Shown here: positions 19,301 to 27,705 of the stretch, in pieces
How positions within the stretch are numbered: position 1 is the first letter of the stretch
How the letters are laid out: the number at the start of each line of letters is the position of its first letter
DNA from: an uncultured Alphaproteobacteria bacterium
GTDB taxonomy: Bacteria; Pseudomonadota; Alphaproteobacteria; Micropepsales; Micropepsaceae
NCBI GenBank assembly: GCA_902825865.1
Contig: CADECX010000015.1
Location: 1 to 64,000, forward strand
Direction: 5' to 3'
DNA length: 64,000 bases
Position numbers and translations under genes: made by a program
The notes under the pieces: generated by a model
Database searches by the model: none
Told to the model about the DNA's origin: nothing
Seen by the model: the letters and a program-made list of their open reading frames with translations, nothing else

Positions 19301-19482
19301 GACGCCATGGTATCGGGATCGGCGCCGGGCAGGCTGGCATTCACCGAGATGGTGGGAAAGTCGATATTGGGAAGATCGGAGACCGGCAGGCTGGCATAGC
19401 CAAAGCCGCCGAAGATCACCAGCGCAGCCATGACCAGGGTGGTCATGACGGGACGTTCAATAAAGGGCTTTGACAGATTCAT
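16333..19482 (-). CDS. RND efflux permease (HAE1/MdtB-MdtC-like)
   Basis: 1049 residues, normal for a full RND pump. The N terminus (NLSKPFIERPVMTTLVMAALVIFGG) leads into TM1. Twelve TM segments are arranged around two large periplasmic loops, and FVVDDAIVMLENIVRH in the TM4 region carries the proton-relay Asp pair. It exports hydrophobic compounds through an outer-membrane partner not encoded here. The adaptor gene precedes it with a 19-base gap. The substrate is unknown. Confidence 0.93.
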   Translation of the reverse strand: MNLSKPFIERPVMTTLVMAALVIFGGFGYASLPVSDLPNIDFPTISVNASLPGADPDTMASSVAAPLENQFSAIAGIDQMTSSNTQGQTQIQLQFSLDRSVDAAAQDVQAAISAATRNLPKALPQPPTFRKQNPADIPIMFLAMSSATMKSSELNEYAETLLARQVSTVDGVAQVSVFGTAKYAVRIQADPAALATRQIGIDKLVSAVANANVNLATGALNGDTRSTVIHTGGQLNNAAEFNNQIVTYQNGSPVRLRDVATVIDGLENPYGKSWYKNKEAIVLAIFRQPGSNVVAVTDKINTILPQFRANLPPAVQLDIVFDRSQMIRASIDDVQHTLLIAGALVVGVIFVFLRRVSATIIPSLALPIAIIGTFAGMAAFGFNLDNLSLMALTLSVGFVVDDAIVMLENIVRHIEMGEKPYEAAMKGSGEIGFTILSMTISLAAVFIPIVFMGGIVGRLLYEFAVTIILAILFSGVISITLTPMLCARILKDEHGQKHNVFYRMAENGFNAVQNFYDRTLRWSIAHRRTILGLFFASLAASVLMATVMQQDFLPSDDTGRIQGNIQAANGTSYKQMAAYTTQVMKIISADPDIDGVMGMMEGSNGSAGSNNARLMMIKLKPLSERTSTPEQIIRRLRPQVSRIAGVNVFLTNPPAIRLGARQSRSTYQYTLQGLDLAQLQDYSDRLMDELRRQSGFVDITSDNEAAMPSVQVKINRDRAAAFGVTPLQIETALGSAFGGQRISQINTSSNQYEVIMELLPRYQSDASALDRLYITGSGNTLVPLTAVTDMTSSTVPVSVNHAGQIPSVTVSFDLAPGKALSDAVSGIREASEAIGMPESIQGNFQGTAAAFEASTKNMGMLLIIAMVVVYIILGILYESFIHPLTILSGLPSAAVGGLLTLWIAHMLFVAGITPTDMSLTLYAFVGMIMLIGIVKKNAIMMIDFAINRQRSDASVSPEQAIYEAAITRFRPIMMTTMAALMGTLPIAFGSGSGAESRRPLGLCVAGGLLLSQLLTLYITPVIYSYLDRFSTKMQRRKVRRPGPSMAPAE

Positions 19483-19501
19483 CGTTTATGCCTTTCGGCG
19501 A

Positions 19502-20722
19502 TCAGCCTTCGCGGTCCTGCTCAGGGGACACCTTGCGGCCCCCACTGGTCATCTGGCCTTTGCCCGCTGCCGTCTTATGGCCGGTGATATTGACCTTGGC
19601 GCCCGGGATGATGCGCAGCTGACCCTCGGTGACCACCAGGTCGCCTTTTTTCAGATTGCCGGAAACCGCATCATGGACGCCGTCGTCGAACAGAACTTTG
19701 ACCGGCACTTGCTGGGCAGCGCCGTCCTTGATGGCATAAACGAACTGGCCGTCCGGGCCGGTATTCACGGATTCGCGGGGCACCAAGGTGGCATTGGGGA
19801 TTTCCGACAGCGCCACGACGACGTCCACCAACTGGCCCGGCACCAGCGCCATGTCGGGATTGTCGTAGGAACCGCGCAGTTCGATGGTGCCGGTATTGTT
19901 GGTCACGGCATTGCCGATGAAATTCACCGGAACCTGAATGTCCGAGCCGCCGCCCGCATTGTGCAAGGCGACGGTAATGGTCAGGCCCTTGGTGCGCTGC
20001 ATTTCCTGGATGCGCGGCAGGTCGGACTGGGGCAGCGCCAAGGAAATCTTCACCGGCTGGATTTCGTTGATGGTGACCAGCGGCGTGGCATTGGTGCTGG
20101 CGGTCGAGGCGGCGACCATGTTGCCGGGCTGAATCAGAATGGCGCCCGTCTTGCCATTGACCGGCGCGCGGATGGTGGTGAATTCCACATTCAGGCGCGC
20201 CGATTCCACCGCCGCCTTGGCTTCCAGATATTCGGCCTGGGCATCGTCGAACTGCTGACCGGCAATGGCGTTCTGCGCCGTCAGGCGCGTATAGCGGTCG
20301 GCCTTGGCCTTGGCGGTGGCGAGCTGAGCCAAAGTATTGTCGTAAGTCGCCTGATAGGGGCGCGGATCGATCTGAAACAGGATGTCTCCCTGCTTCACCA
20401 TCTGGCCTTCCTTGAAATAGGCCTTGATCATCTGGCCCTGGATGCGGGCGTTGATCTGCACGGTGGAGTTGGCCATCACCGTGCCGATGGTGCGCTCAAT
20501 CACGGGCATATTGCCGACATCGACCGCTGCCACCCGGACCGGCGCCGCCTGGGCGCGGCGCGGCGGCGGCGCGCTTTTGTGGGTGAAATACCAGAAACCG
20601 CCGAGCATGACCGCCAGTGCGGCGCAGCCGATCGCAATCGTGCGGCCACGGCCGCTCGCGCCGTCATCCCGGTCGTCGTCCCGCACCGGCGGGGTCTCTA
20701 GCGGGTTGATCTGAACGTTCAT
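19502..20722 (-). CDS. RND pump periplasmic adaptor (membrane fusion protein)
   Basis: 406 residues from an ATG with ttaggat upstream; a TTG three codons earlier is unlikely. One N-terminal membrane anchor (about 28-46) is followed by the lipoyl/barrel-sandwich halves (INARIQGQMIKAYFKEGQMVKQGDILFQID and TTIRAPVNGKTGA), a coiled-coil hairpin between them (LAQLATAKAKADRY..., YLEAKAAVESARLN) and a beta-barrel. It bridges the permease to an outer-membrane channel. First gene of the two-gene unit. Confidence 0.92.
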   Translation of the reverse strand: MNVQINPLETPPVRDDDRDDGASGRGRTIAIGCAALAVMLGGFWYFTHKSAPPPRRAQAAPVRVAAVDVGNMPVIERTIGTVMANSTVQINARIQGQMIKAYFKEGQMVKQGDILFQIDPRPYQATYDNTLAQLATAKAKADRYTRLTAQNAIAGQQFDDAQAEYLEAKAAVESARLNVEFTTIRAPVNGKTGAILIQPGNMVAASTASTNATPLVTINEIQPVKISLALPQSDLPRIQEMQRTKGLTITVALHNAGGGSDIQVPVNFIGNAVTNNTGTIELRGSYDNPDMALVPGQLVDVVVALSEIPNATLVPRESVNTGPDGQFVYAIKDGAAQQVPVKVLFDDGVHDAVSGNLKKGDLVVTEGQLRIIPGAKVNITGHKTAAGKGQMTSGGRKVSPEQDREG

Positions 20723-21013
20723 GCGACACAATCCTAACTTTGCCAGCAGGCCGGGTGACCAGAGTAAAATCCGGCCCGTACGGCCCCAAGACCGCGCCCG
20801 GTTTCATTCATTTGGGCGGTTATAGGCGAAAACTATCTCACAAATGTGCCGAAAATGACGGCCGCGTAACCATTAAGACATTGAAATCATTAGAAAATAT
20901 GTAAAGAGATTGTAAGGAAGGGTACAATGGAGGGCCGGGTCGATGTTGCTCCGCAGCACGGCCAGCGTCTATAAGCCCGCCAACTTCGCGCTCCTCTTAC
21001 CGATTCTGGTCCC

Positions 21014-22837
21014 ATGGAAATCCGTAACATCGCCATCATCGCCCATGTCGACCATGGCAAAACCACGCTGGTCGACCAGCTGCTCAAACAGTCCGGCTCG
21101 GTGCGCGAGAACCAGCAGATGGCCGAACGCGCCATGGACTCCAACGATCAGGAGCGCGAGCGCGGCATCACCATCCTGGCCAAATGCACCTCGGTGGAAT
21201 GGAACAATGTGCGCATCAACACCGTCGACACGCCCGGCCATGCCGATTTCGGCGGCGAGGTCGAACGCATCCTCTCCATGGTGGACGGCGTGGTGCTCCT
21301 GGTCGACGCGGCCGAAAGCGTGATGCCGCAAACCAAATTCGTTTTGTCCAAGGCGTTGAAACTGGGGCTCAAGCCCATCGTGGTGATCAACAAGATCGAC
21401 CGCTCCGATGCCCAGCCCAAGGAAACGCTCGAATCCATTTTCGACTTGTTCCTGGCGCTGGAAGCCAATGATGACCAGCTGAACTTCCACTATCTCTATG
21501 CCTCGGGCCGCAACGGCTGGGCGGTGAAGGAACTCGAGGACGAGCGCAAAAATCTCGATCCCCTGTTTCAGCTGATCGTGGACGATGTGCCGCGCCCCAA
21601 GCCGCAAAAGCTGGCGGGGGAAGAACATCCTTTCAAGATGCTGGTCACCACACTGGAGGCCGACAATTTCCTGGGCCGCATTCTCACCGGCCGCATTGAA
21701 TCCGGCGTCATCACCACCAACCGCAACATCAAGGCGCTCAATCGCGCCGGCGAAGTCATCGAGAAGACCCGCGTCACCAAGCTTCTGGCTTTCCGCGGCC
21801 TGGCCCGCGTGCCGGTGGATCGCGCCGAAGCCGGCGATATCGTCGCTATTGCCGGACTCGAGGACGCCACCGTCGCCGACACGCTTTGCGATCTGACCGT
21901 GGACGCGCCGATCCCGTCGCACCCGATCGATCCGCCGACCCTGGCGATGACCATTTCCGTCAACGACTCGCCTTATGCGGGGCGCGAAGGCGACAAGGTG
22001 CAAAGCCGCGTCATCCGCGAGCGGCTGTTCCGCGAAGCCGAAGGCAATGTCGCGCTGAAGGTGGCCGAGACGGGCGACGGCAACTTTGAAGTGGCGGGCC
22101 GCGGCGAACTGCAATTGGGCGTATTGATCGAGTCCATGCGCCGCGAGGGTTTCGAACTTTCCATTTCGCGTCCACGCGTGCTGTTCAAGACCGAGAATGG
22201 TGAAAAGCTGGAGCCGATCGAGGAAGTCACGGTCGATGTGGACGACGCCTATACCGGCGTGGTGATCGAGAAAATTTCGATGCGCAAAGGCGAAATGACC
22301 GACATGCGTCCCACCGGCGCCGGCAAGACCCGCATCGTGTTTCACGGCCCGGCGCGCGGCTTGATCGGCTATCACGGCGAATTCCTCACCGACACGCGCG
22401 GCACCGGCGTGATGAACCGCATGTTCCTGGACTATGCGCCGCACAAGGGCAGCGTCGGCGGCCGCACCAACGGCGTGCTGATCTCCACCGAGCAGGGCGA
22501 AGCGGTGACCTATGGCCTTTGGTACATCGAGGAACGCGGCAAGCTGTTCATCACCACCGGCGCCAAAGTGTATGAAGGCATGATCATCGGCCAGAATGCC
22601 AAGGACAATGACCTGGACGTCAACCCGCTGAAGTCCAAGCAGTTGACCAACATCCGCACGACCTCAAAGGACGAAGCTGTGAAGCTGACGCCCATCGTGC
22701 CGATGACCCTGGAACAGGCCATGGCCTATATCCAGGACGACGAGCTGGTGGAAGTGACGCCGCAGAACATCCGGTTGCGCAAGCGGGAACTCCTTCCGCA
22801 TCTACGCAAGCGTGCCAAACAGGCGATGGAAGCCTAA
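21014..22837 (+). CDS. typA: ribosome-associated GTPase TypA/BipA
   Basis: 607 residues, full length. G1 is HVDHGKTT, the switch/G3 region is [14 protein letters not shown] and G4 is NKID. EF-G-like domains III and V and the BipA-specific C-terminal domain ([17 protein letters not shown]) follow. It binds 70S or pre-50S particles and supports ribosome assembly and growth under stress or cold. It is a single gene. The 290-base upstream region is shared with the divergent efflux operon, and no specific operator is obvious. Confidence 0.97.
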   Translation: MEIRNIAIIAHVDHGKTTLVDQLLKQSGSVRENQQMAERAMDSNDQERERGITILAKCTSVEWNNVRINTVDTPGHADFGGEVERILSMVDGVVLLVDAAESVMPQTKFVLSKALKLGLKPIVVINKIDRSDAQPKETLESIFDLFLALEANDDQLNFHYLYASGRNGWAVKELEDERKNLDPLFQLIVDDVPRPKPQKLAGEEHPFKMLVTTLEADNFLGRILTGRIESGVITTNRNIKALNRAGEVIEKTRVTKLLAFRGLARVPVDRAEAGDIVAIAGLEDATVADTLCDLTVDAPIPSHPIDPPTLAMTISVNDSPYAGREGDKVQSRVIRERLFREAEGNVALKVAETGDGNFEVAGRGELQLGVLIESMRREGFELSISRPRVLFKTENGEKLEPIEEVTVDVDDAYTGVVIEKISMRKGEMTDMRPTGAGKTRIVFHGPARGLIGYHGEFLTDTRGTGVMNRMFLDYAPHKGSVGGRTNGVLISTEQGEAVTYGLWYIEERGKLFITTGAKVYEGMIIGQNAKDNDLDVNPLKSKQLTNIRTTSKDEAVKLTPIVPMTLEQAMAYIQDDELVEVTPQNIRLRKRELLPHLRKRAKQAMEA

Positions 22838-22838
22838 G

Positions 22839-23031
22839 AGCGCGGTCTTTTTGGGTCTTGGGTTCGTCGCGCGTGCTGTGAGCCGCGTCATGCGAAGCAT
22901 GTGAGCAGGTCCAGTGGACCTGCGAAAGCGGCGAACGCCGCGAGCTTGAGCGAGCGGCCGTAGAAATATGCTCCGCGCGTTGCCTACGCTGTCGCTAGGC
23001 AACCCTGCCCAAGCCCCAAAAATCCTCGCGC
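22839..23031. repeat. large palindromic intergenic repeat, copy 1 (with nested modules)
   Basis: It starts with agcgcggtctttttgggtcttgggttcgtcgcgcg and ends with ctgcccaagccccaaaaatcctcgcgc. Both ends are nearly identical to the copy at 33022-33116, but the centre is replaced by about 100 bases carrying gcaggtcc-agt-ggacctgc (22905-22923), gcggc/gccgc stems and gttgcct-acgctgtcgct-aggcaac. It lies directly after the typA stop and has no coding potential that I trust. Confidence 0.75.
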
Positions 23032-23078
23032 TTTGTTCGTGGATGCGGCTATTGTGAGTCCGCACAAAGGGCGCGCCG

Positions 23079-23426
23079 ATGAAGCTTCTGGCCGACATGC
23101 CTGTCCTGGCTTTTTTGATCGTCGCCACCGCTCTGGAAGTGGCGGGCGACGCCATCATCCGCAAATCCCTGTTTGAGCATGCCGGTCCGGCGCGCATCGC
23201 GCTTTTCCTGCTGGGCGCGGTCCTCTTGGCGGGCTATGGCACCTTCCTCAACCTGGCGCCGCTGGAATTCGGCCAGGTGGTGGGTCTTTATATCGCCACC
23301 CTGTTTGTGATGTGGCAGCTGATCAATTTCCTGTTTTTCCGGGAATTGCCGACCACACCGATCTTGGCGGGCGGGACCTTGATTGTTGCTGGCGGCCTTA
23401 TCGTATCCTTTTGGAAATCCGCATGA
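23079..23426 (+). CDS. small four-TM membrane protein (DMT/SMR-like)
   Basis: 115 residues with four hydrophobic segments at about 8-25, 38-55, 65-83 and 90-110, the size and layout of small multidrug-resistance or half-EamA proteins. Polar residues in TM1 (Glu20, Asp24) could act in coupling, but the SMR signature is not exact. Its stop overlaps the start of the phosphatase gene (ATGA), indicating co-translation. The function is unknown. Confidence 0.7.
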   Translation: MKLLADMPVLAFLIVATALEVAGDAIIRKSLFEHAGPARIALFLLGAVLLAGYGTFLNLAPLEFGQVVGLYIATLFVMWQLINFLFFRELPTTPILAGGTLIVAGGLIVSFWKSA

Positions 23427-24211
23427 CGGTCGACGAAAAACTGATCGCCTTCGCCAATCGCCTGGCCGATGCCAGCGGCGCGGTGATCCGTCCCTATTTC
23501 CGCCAGCGGATCGAAGTGGCGCACAAGCCGGGCAAGGGCGCCTTCGATCCCGTCACCGAGGCCGACAAGGGCGGGGAGCGCGCCATCCGCGCCATCATCG
23601 AACGCGAACGTCCCGAGGATGGAATTCTCGGCGAAGAGTATGGCGAAAAGCCGGGAACGAGCGCCCTGCGTTGGGTTCTGGATCCGGTCGACGGCACCCG
23701 CGCCTTCATCACCGGGCGGCATGAATGGGGCTCCCTGATCGCGCTGGAGGAGAATGAAGTGCCGGTGCTGGGCATGCTGGACCAGCCGGTGCTGGGCGAG
23801 CGGTTCCTGGGGGTCAATGGCCGTTCGGTGCTGATCGAAGGCGATAAGCGCACGCCGCTGCATGTGCGCGAATGCGACGAGATGGGCAAGGCGATCCTTT
23901 GCGCCACCGATCCCAGCGCCTATTTTTCGGAAAGCCAGCAGGCCGCCTTCCAGCGCGTGAAAAGCGCGGTGCGCATGACCCGCTATTGCGGCGATTGTTA
24001 TCTCTTCGCAGCCCTGGCGCTGGGTTTTGTCGATCTTGTGATCGAGGCCAATTTCAAGCGCTGGGACGTGGCGGCGCTGATTCCATTTGTGGAAGGCGCG
24101 GGCGGAATCATCACCGCCTGGGATGGCGGAGATTGCCGCGACGGCAAGACCATTTTGGCTTGCGGCGACAAGCGCATTCATCAGCAGGCGATCAAGCTTT
24201 TGGCCGGCTGA
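23423..24211 (+). CDS. hisN: inositol-monophosphatase-family phosphatase, probable histidinol-phosphatase HisN
   Basis: 262 residues from the ATG that overlaps the upstream stop. Family motifs are present: the metal-site region DPVTEAD, EEYGE, the DPVDGTRAF signature and WDVAAL at the C-terminal metal site. The dephosphorylated substrate may be histidinol phosphate, as in actinobacterial and alphaproteobacterial HisN, or another sugar phosphate. No other his gene is in the window. The enzyme is cytosolic. Confidence 0.75.
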   Translation: MTVDEKLIAFANRLADASGAVIRPYFRQRIEVAHKPGKGAFDPVTEADKGGERAIRAIIERERPEDGILGEEYGEKPGTSALRWVLDPVDGTRAFITGRHEWGSLIALEENEVPVLGMLDQPVLGERFLGVNGRSVLIEGDKRTPLHVRECDEMGKAILCATDPSAYFSESQQAAFQRVKSAVRMTRYCGDCYLFAALALGFVDLVIEANFKRWDVAALIPFVEGAGGIITAWDGGDCRDGKTILACGDKRIHQQAIKLLAG

Positions 24212-24392
24212 AGGCCGGTTGACAGCGTCTATCGCCGTCCCCGAAAGCATAAAGAAATCAGGCGCAATTTCAGCAGTTCCGCATATTGCGGCTAAACTAT
24301 TGCCGCAATTTGCCTTTCTTCAAGGGTCGCGAAACTCACGCGGGAACAGAACGTTTTCTCCTCGAAGGTTTGAACACACCCAGGAGGAACGA

Positions 24393-25136
24393 ATGTCTCT
24401 GCGCGATTTTAACACCACGTCCTTCCCCGATGATCCCACCGCTCTGCATCACGAATCGGCGGGCAATGAATCCGGTCTGGGGAATTTCCATACCGTTCAA
24501 CCGGAAGATATCGAGCCCAACAACACACCCAAGATCGTGGGCGCGATTGCGGTGGCGCTGATGGTCGGCGCCGCCGGTGTGGCGCTCTATGCGTCGCACG
24601 GCTCTTCCACGCACACCAAACAGATCGTCGCGGCCGCGCCTGCGCCCGCGCCGGTTGCTCCGCCCCCGGCGGCTCTCATGCCGGTTACCGAGACGCCGGC
24701 CGCGGCGCCCGAGCCTGTGGCCAAGCAGGCCACCAAGGCCGCCAAGGCCGCGACAAGTGAACCGAATAGTTTGCGCGCGGCATTGGTCAAAACACCCGCG
24801 AGCGGCCAGGCGGATGCAGCTGCTTCCGATGCCGCAGCGGCCCGGATGGCTGCCGCCAACGACGCCAATCAGGTGAACACGCAGCCGCAGCAACAGGCGG
24901 CGATCACGCCGACGCCGGAACAGCCTGTTGCGGCGCCTCTGCCGGATGGGCCAAGCCCGTCCCCTTCTGACGTCGCGACCAACAATACCCAGTCGGGTGT
25001 TGCTGTGCCGCAGGGCGCCACCGTCGCTTCGGATATTCCGAACCCGGCTCCGGCTCAGGGCGCCGATCCGGCTCCTTCACCCACTCCGGAACCGACTCAG
25101 CCTTCTGCCCAGCCTTCGGGCCAGATCGCTCAGTAG
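24393..25136 (+). CDS. single-TM protein with long Ala/Pro/Gln-rich tail, function unknown
   Basis: 247 residues starting at an ATG with a perfect aggagg seven bases upstream. The acidic N-terminal part (1-47) is followed by one membrane segment (about 48-67). The rest is a low-complexity, probably periplasmic tail rich in Ala, Pro, Gln and Ser. The layout resembles anchors or envelope-spanning linkers such as TonB-like or SPOR proteins, but I see no conserved C-terminal domain. A strong terminator follows, so it is monocistronic. Confidence 0.7.
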   Translation: MSLRDFNTTSFPDDPTALHHESAGNESGLGNFHTVQPEDIEPNNTPKIVGAIAVALMVGAAGVALYASHGSSTHTKQIVAAAPAPAPVAPPPAALMPVTETPAAAPEPVAKQATKAAKAATSEPNSLRAALVKTPASGQADAAASDAAAARMAAANDANQVNTQPQQQAAITPTPEQPVAAPLPDGPSPSPSDVATNNTQSGVAVPQGATVASDIPNPAPAQGADPAPSPTPEPTQPSAQPSGQIAQ

Positions 25137-25147
25137 TTCCTTAGCCT

Positions 25148-25193
25148 AAAAAAAGCACCGTGCCTCGGATCAAACCGAGGCGCGGTGTTTTTG
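25148..25193. terminator. bidirectional intrinsic terminator
   Basis: aaaaaaagcaccg(t)gcctcgg-atcaaa-ccgaggc(g)cggtgttttt forms a long hairpin between converging genes. It overlaps the last codons of the minus-strand hydrolase. Confidence 0.88.
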
Positions 25194-26102
25194 CATGAAA
25201 GCGTCGAAGGCCAGCCAGAATTTGGCGCGGATCGCGCTGCGCTCCATCAAAATTTCATGCTCGGCTTCCGCTATCTCCACATAGTCCGCCGCGGGCGCGC
25301 GCCGCGCGAAATCTTGCGCCGCTGAAGTGATGCAGATGCGATCCTTGCCCGCGCCGACGATCAGCAATTCTGTCGTCACGGCAGAGGCCTGACCGCGCAG
25401 CCAGTCCATGGAGCGCAGCGCCGCCGCCAGCCACCCCCAGGTGGCGCCCGCCAGGCGCAGATCGGGCTGTTCGCGCAGCAGCATCTGGGTCCGTTCAAAG
25501 CGCTGGGGATCGGATGTGACCAGTTGGGTGGCGAATGTGACTTTATGAGGGTCACGTCCTTCCATGCCCCAGACCCAATCCGCCCGCTTGCCGCGCCAGA
25601 GCTGGTAGCGGGTCACCGACCGTACCAGCAGCTCTTTCTGGCCGCGAAAGGAAATGGCGATCATCGGGGCGCAAAGCGCCGCCGCGGCGAAGCTTGCGGG
25701 CCGCCGCGCCAGAAGCCGCAGCAGGTTGTGCGCGCCCATGGAATGGGCCAGCGCCACGGGTTTTTCGCCCTGTGCCAGCATGGGCGTGACGACCCAATTC
25801 ATCAGCGTGTCCAGGTCTTCGTCATATTCGCTGAAGTCGCCGACAAAGCTCTTGCGGCTGTCCTCGGTCATGCGGGTCGAGCCGCCCTGGCCGCGCCAGT
25901 CCATTGTCGCCACCGCGAAGCCGCGCCCGCGCAGTTCGTCGATCACCTCGAAATATTTCTCGATGAATTCGGTCTGGCCGTTCAACAGCACGCACACACC
26001 GCGCGCCGGAACATCCGGCGCAGACTCAAACCGGGCGGCGCGCAGGCTCGCGCCGACGGCCTTGATGGGCATGGGGTCAAACAGAATGGCGGCGGGGATC
26101 AT
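25170..26102 (-). CDS. alpha/beta hydrolase, lysophospholipase (S33)-like
   Basis: 310 residues with an alpha/beta-hydrolase fold. The oxyanion/strand motif is DWRGQGGS, the nucleophile Ser121 lies in AHSMGAH, an acid residue is likely in GAGKDRI, and His in EAEHEI is near the C terminus. The pattern is that of PldB/monoacylglycerol-lipase-like enzymes. No signal peptide is present. A second in-frame ATG ten codons in is possible, and neither start has a clear ribosome binding site. Confidence 0.82.
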   Translation of the reverse strand: MIPAAILFDPMPIKAVGASLRAARFESAPDVPARGVCVLLNGQTEFIEKYFEVIDELRGRGFAVATMDWRGQGGSTRMTEDSRKSFVGDFSEYDEDLDTLMNWVVTPMLAQGEKPVALAHSMGAHNLLRLLARRPASFAAAALCAPMIAISFRGQKELLVRSVTRYQLWRGKRADWVWGMEGRDPHKVTFATQLVTSDPQRFERTQMLLREQPDLRLAGATWGWLAAALRSMDWLRGQASAVTTELLIVGAGKDRICITSAAQDFARRAPAADYVEIAEAEHEILMERSAIRAKFWLAFDAFMQKHRASV

Positions 26103-26162
26103 TTTTATGAATCGGCAGGTTCGCTAGGCACTTAACCCGGATTTTCAAGACCCCGAAAGGGC

Positions 26163-26191
26163 CTTGAACGTTTCGGTTCCGCTCCCAAATA
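26163..26191 (+). promoter_or_regulatory. candidate heat-shock (RpoH) promoter for hsp20
   Basis: cttgaa at 26163-26168 and cccaaata at 26184-26191, separated by 15 bases, resemble the sigma-32 elements CTTGAA and CCCATNTA. Transcription would start near 26197, just in front of the first leader hairpin. The similarity is seen; the activity is inferred. Confidence 0.5.
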
Positions 26192-26198
26192 AGGCGCG

Positions 26199-26282
26199 CC
26201 GGCCGCCGTTTGGGGCCGGTTCCGTGCCCCATGCAGGCAAGCTGGTGGGGTTCAACCGCAACGCTTTTTAGGAGGTTGTTCC
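26199..26282 (+). promoter_or_regulatory. ROSE-like RNA thermometer in the hsp20 leader
   Basis: Three hairpins fill the leader: ccggcc/ggccgg (26199-26219), cccca..cag/ctg..tgggg (26227-26250) and a final one (26259-26278) in which caac-g-cuuu pairs with ggag-guug. The last hairpin buries the whole aggagg ribosome binding site using G-U pairs and one bulged G (26263) opposite it. A bulged G opposite the Shine-Dalgarno sequence in the terminal hairpin is the hallmark of ROSE elements before small heat-shock genes of alphaproteobacteria. It would melt on heating. Confidence 0.72.
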
Positions 26283-26726
26283 ATGCGTATCGACTATTCC
26301 CCGTTTTTCCGTTCCACCGTCGGCTTTGATCGTTTGATCGGACTGTTGGAGTCCGCCTCGGAACAGGGCTATCCGCCCTATAATATCGAGCGCAGCGACG
26401 AGAATAATTATCGCGTCAGCCTGGCGGTCGCCGGTTTTGCCGAGAAGGACCTTTCGGTCGACGTCAAGGACCGTGTCCTGACCATCACCGGCAAGCGCGA
26501 ACAGGCCGCAACACCGGCTACGTCTCTGCTGCATCAAGGTATCGCCGGCCGCAGCTTTGAGCGCAGTTTCCAGCTCGCCGAACATGTCGAGGTCAAGGCG
26601 GCGCGGCTTGAGAACGGCCTGCTGCATGTCGACCTGGAGCGTATCGTGCCGGAGGAGAAGAAGCCCCGCCGCATCGCGATCAATGCGCCCAGCCTGACCA
26701 CGATCGAAGGTTCAAAGGCGGCTTAA
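26283..26726 (+). CDS. small heat-shock protein, Hsp20/IbpA family
   Basis: 147 residues with an alpha-crystallin domain at about 33-130 (YNIERSDENNYRVSLAVAGF, GIAGRSFERSFQLAEHV, ARLENGLLHVDLER) and short flexible ends. It holds unfolded proteins for refolding. The aggagg site is sequestered in the leader hairpin described upstream. An efficient terminator follows 20 bases after the stop, so the gene is monocistronic. Confidence 0.94.
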   Translation: MRIDYSPFFRSTVGFDRLIGLLESASEQGYPPYNIERSDENNYRVSLAVAGFAEKDLSVDVKDRVLTITGKREQAATPATSLLHQGIAGRSFERSFQLAEHVEVKAARLENGLLHVDLERIVPEEKKPRRIAINAPSLTTIEGSKAA

Positions 26727-26747
26727 AAAGCATTGCTTCCAGGTGAG

Positions 26748-26781
26748 AATAGGGGCCTCTTTCGGGGGCCCCTATTTTTTT
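26748..26781 (+). terminator. intrinsic terminator after hsp20
   Basis: aataggggcc-(8)-gggcccctatt followed by ttttttg. It ends the hsp20 transcript, and its position argues that the next gene starts downstream of it. Confidence 0.9.
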
Positions 26782-26832
26782 GTCTTGGATTTTCTTGATA
26801 GAATCACCAGCGACGCACTGCTTCGGCATGAC

Positions 26833-27702
26833 ATGGCATTCTGGTCGCACAACTCCCACGGCAAAGTTCCCGCAATCGAAGAATTGCGCGCCCGCTACGA
26901 CGCTCTCTTTGCGCGTTTCGGCGTGGTCCCTGAAGGCATGGCGTTTACCCCCGCCAGGCTGGGCGCCATAGAAGGCGAATGGGTCGGCGCAAGCCGCGAT
27001 GGCCGGACGATCCTGTATTTCCACGGCGGCGGCTTTATCGCCGGATCGCCGCAAAGCCATCGGCCTCTGACCAGCAGGCTGGTGGAAGCCTGCGGGATCG
27101 GCGCCTTCAGCGTCGATTACCGCCTGGCGCCGGAATGTTTTTTCCCGGCCGCGGTGCGTGACGGGGTCGATGCCTACCGCGCGCTGCTGTCCAAAGGCAT
27201 GCCCGGTTCCTCGGTCATCCTGGCGGGCGACGAGGCTGGCGGCGGCCTGGCTTTTTCGGTGGCGCTGGCGATCCGCAATGCCGGTCTGGCGATGCCGGGC
27301 GGGATTTTGGCTTTATCGCCCTGGGCCGATCTTTCTCTTTCCGGTCTTTCGATCTTGCAGAACCGCAAGTGTGACGGCGTGCTGGATTGGGAAACCTTGT
27401 TCGTGTCGGCGCGGCATTATCTGCGCAAGTCCAATCCCTGCGATGCCTATGCCTCCCCCGCCTATGCCCCCTTTGGCGGCTTTCCGCCGATCATGGTGCA
27501 TGCGGGATCAAACGAGATCCTGCGCGACGATGCGTCCAAGCTGGGTGACCGCGCGGCCGCCGCCAATGTGCCGGTCAGCGTGGAAATCTATGACGGCATG
27601 AGCCATCTGTTTCAGAGTGATGCCGGCCGCAGCGAAGCGAAAGTATCCTTGTCGCGTTTGGCGCAGTTTGTCCGCGCCAAAAGCACGGCCATTGCGGCTT
27701 AG
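26833..27702 (+). CDS. HSL-family alpha/beta hydrolase with altered nucleophile motif
   Basis: 289 residues from an ATG placed after the hsp20 terminator; a longer frame begins inside the terminator. The oxyanion motif HGGGF (64-68) and the YRLAPE segment are those of hormone-sensitive-lipase-type esterases. The usual GDSAGG nucleophile motif reads GDEAGG (132-137), with GAG coding Glu134 in place of Ser. The acid (NEILRDD) and base (GMSHLFQ) positions are present. Without Ser the classical esterase reaction should fail, so it may be a binding protein or have changed chemistry. Confidence 0.8.
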   Translation: MAFWSHNSHGKVPAIEELRARYDALFARFGVVPEGMAFTPARLGAIEGEWVGASRDGRTILYFHGGGFIAGSPQSHRPLTSRLVEACGIGAFSVDYRLAPECFFPAAVRDGVDAYRALLSKGMPGSSVILAGDEAGGGLAFSVALAIRNAGLAMPGGILALSPWADLSLSGLSILQNRKCDGVLDWETLFVSARHYLRKSNPCDAYASPAYAPFGGFPPIMVHAGSNEILRDDASKLGDRAAAANVPVSVEIYDGMSHLFQSDAGRSEAKVSLSRLAQFVRAKSTAIAA

Positions 27703-27705
27703 GGG

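Noticed and set aside
24340..24372. General-stress (EcfG) promoter ggaac...gtt before the Ala/Pro-rich membrane protein
   Set aside because: The distance between ggaac and the nearest gtt is about 20 bases, not 16-17.
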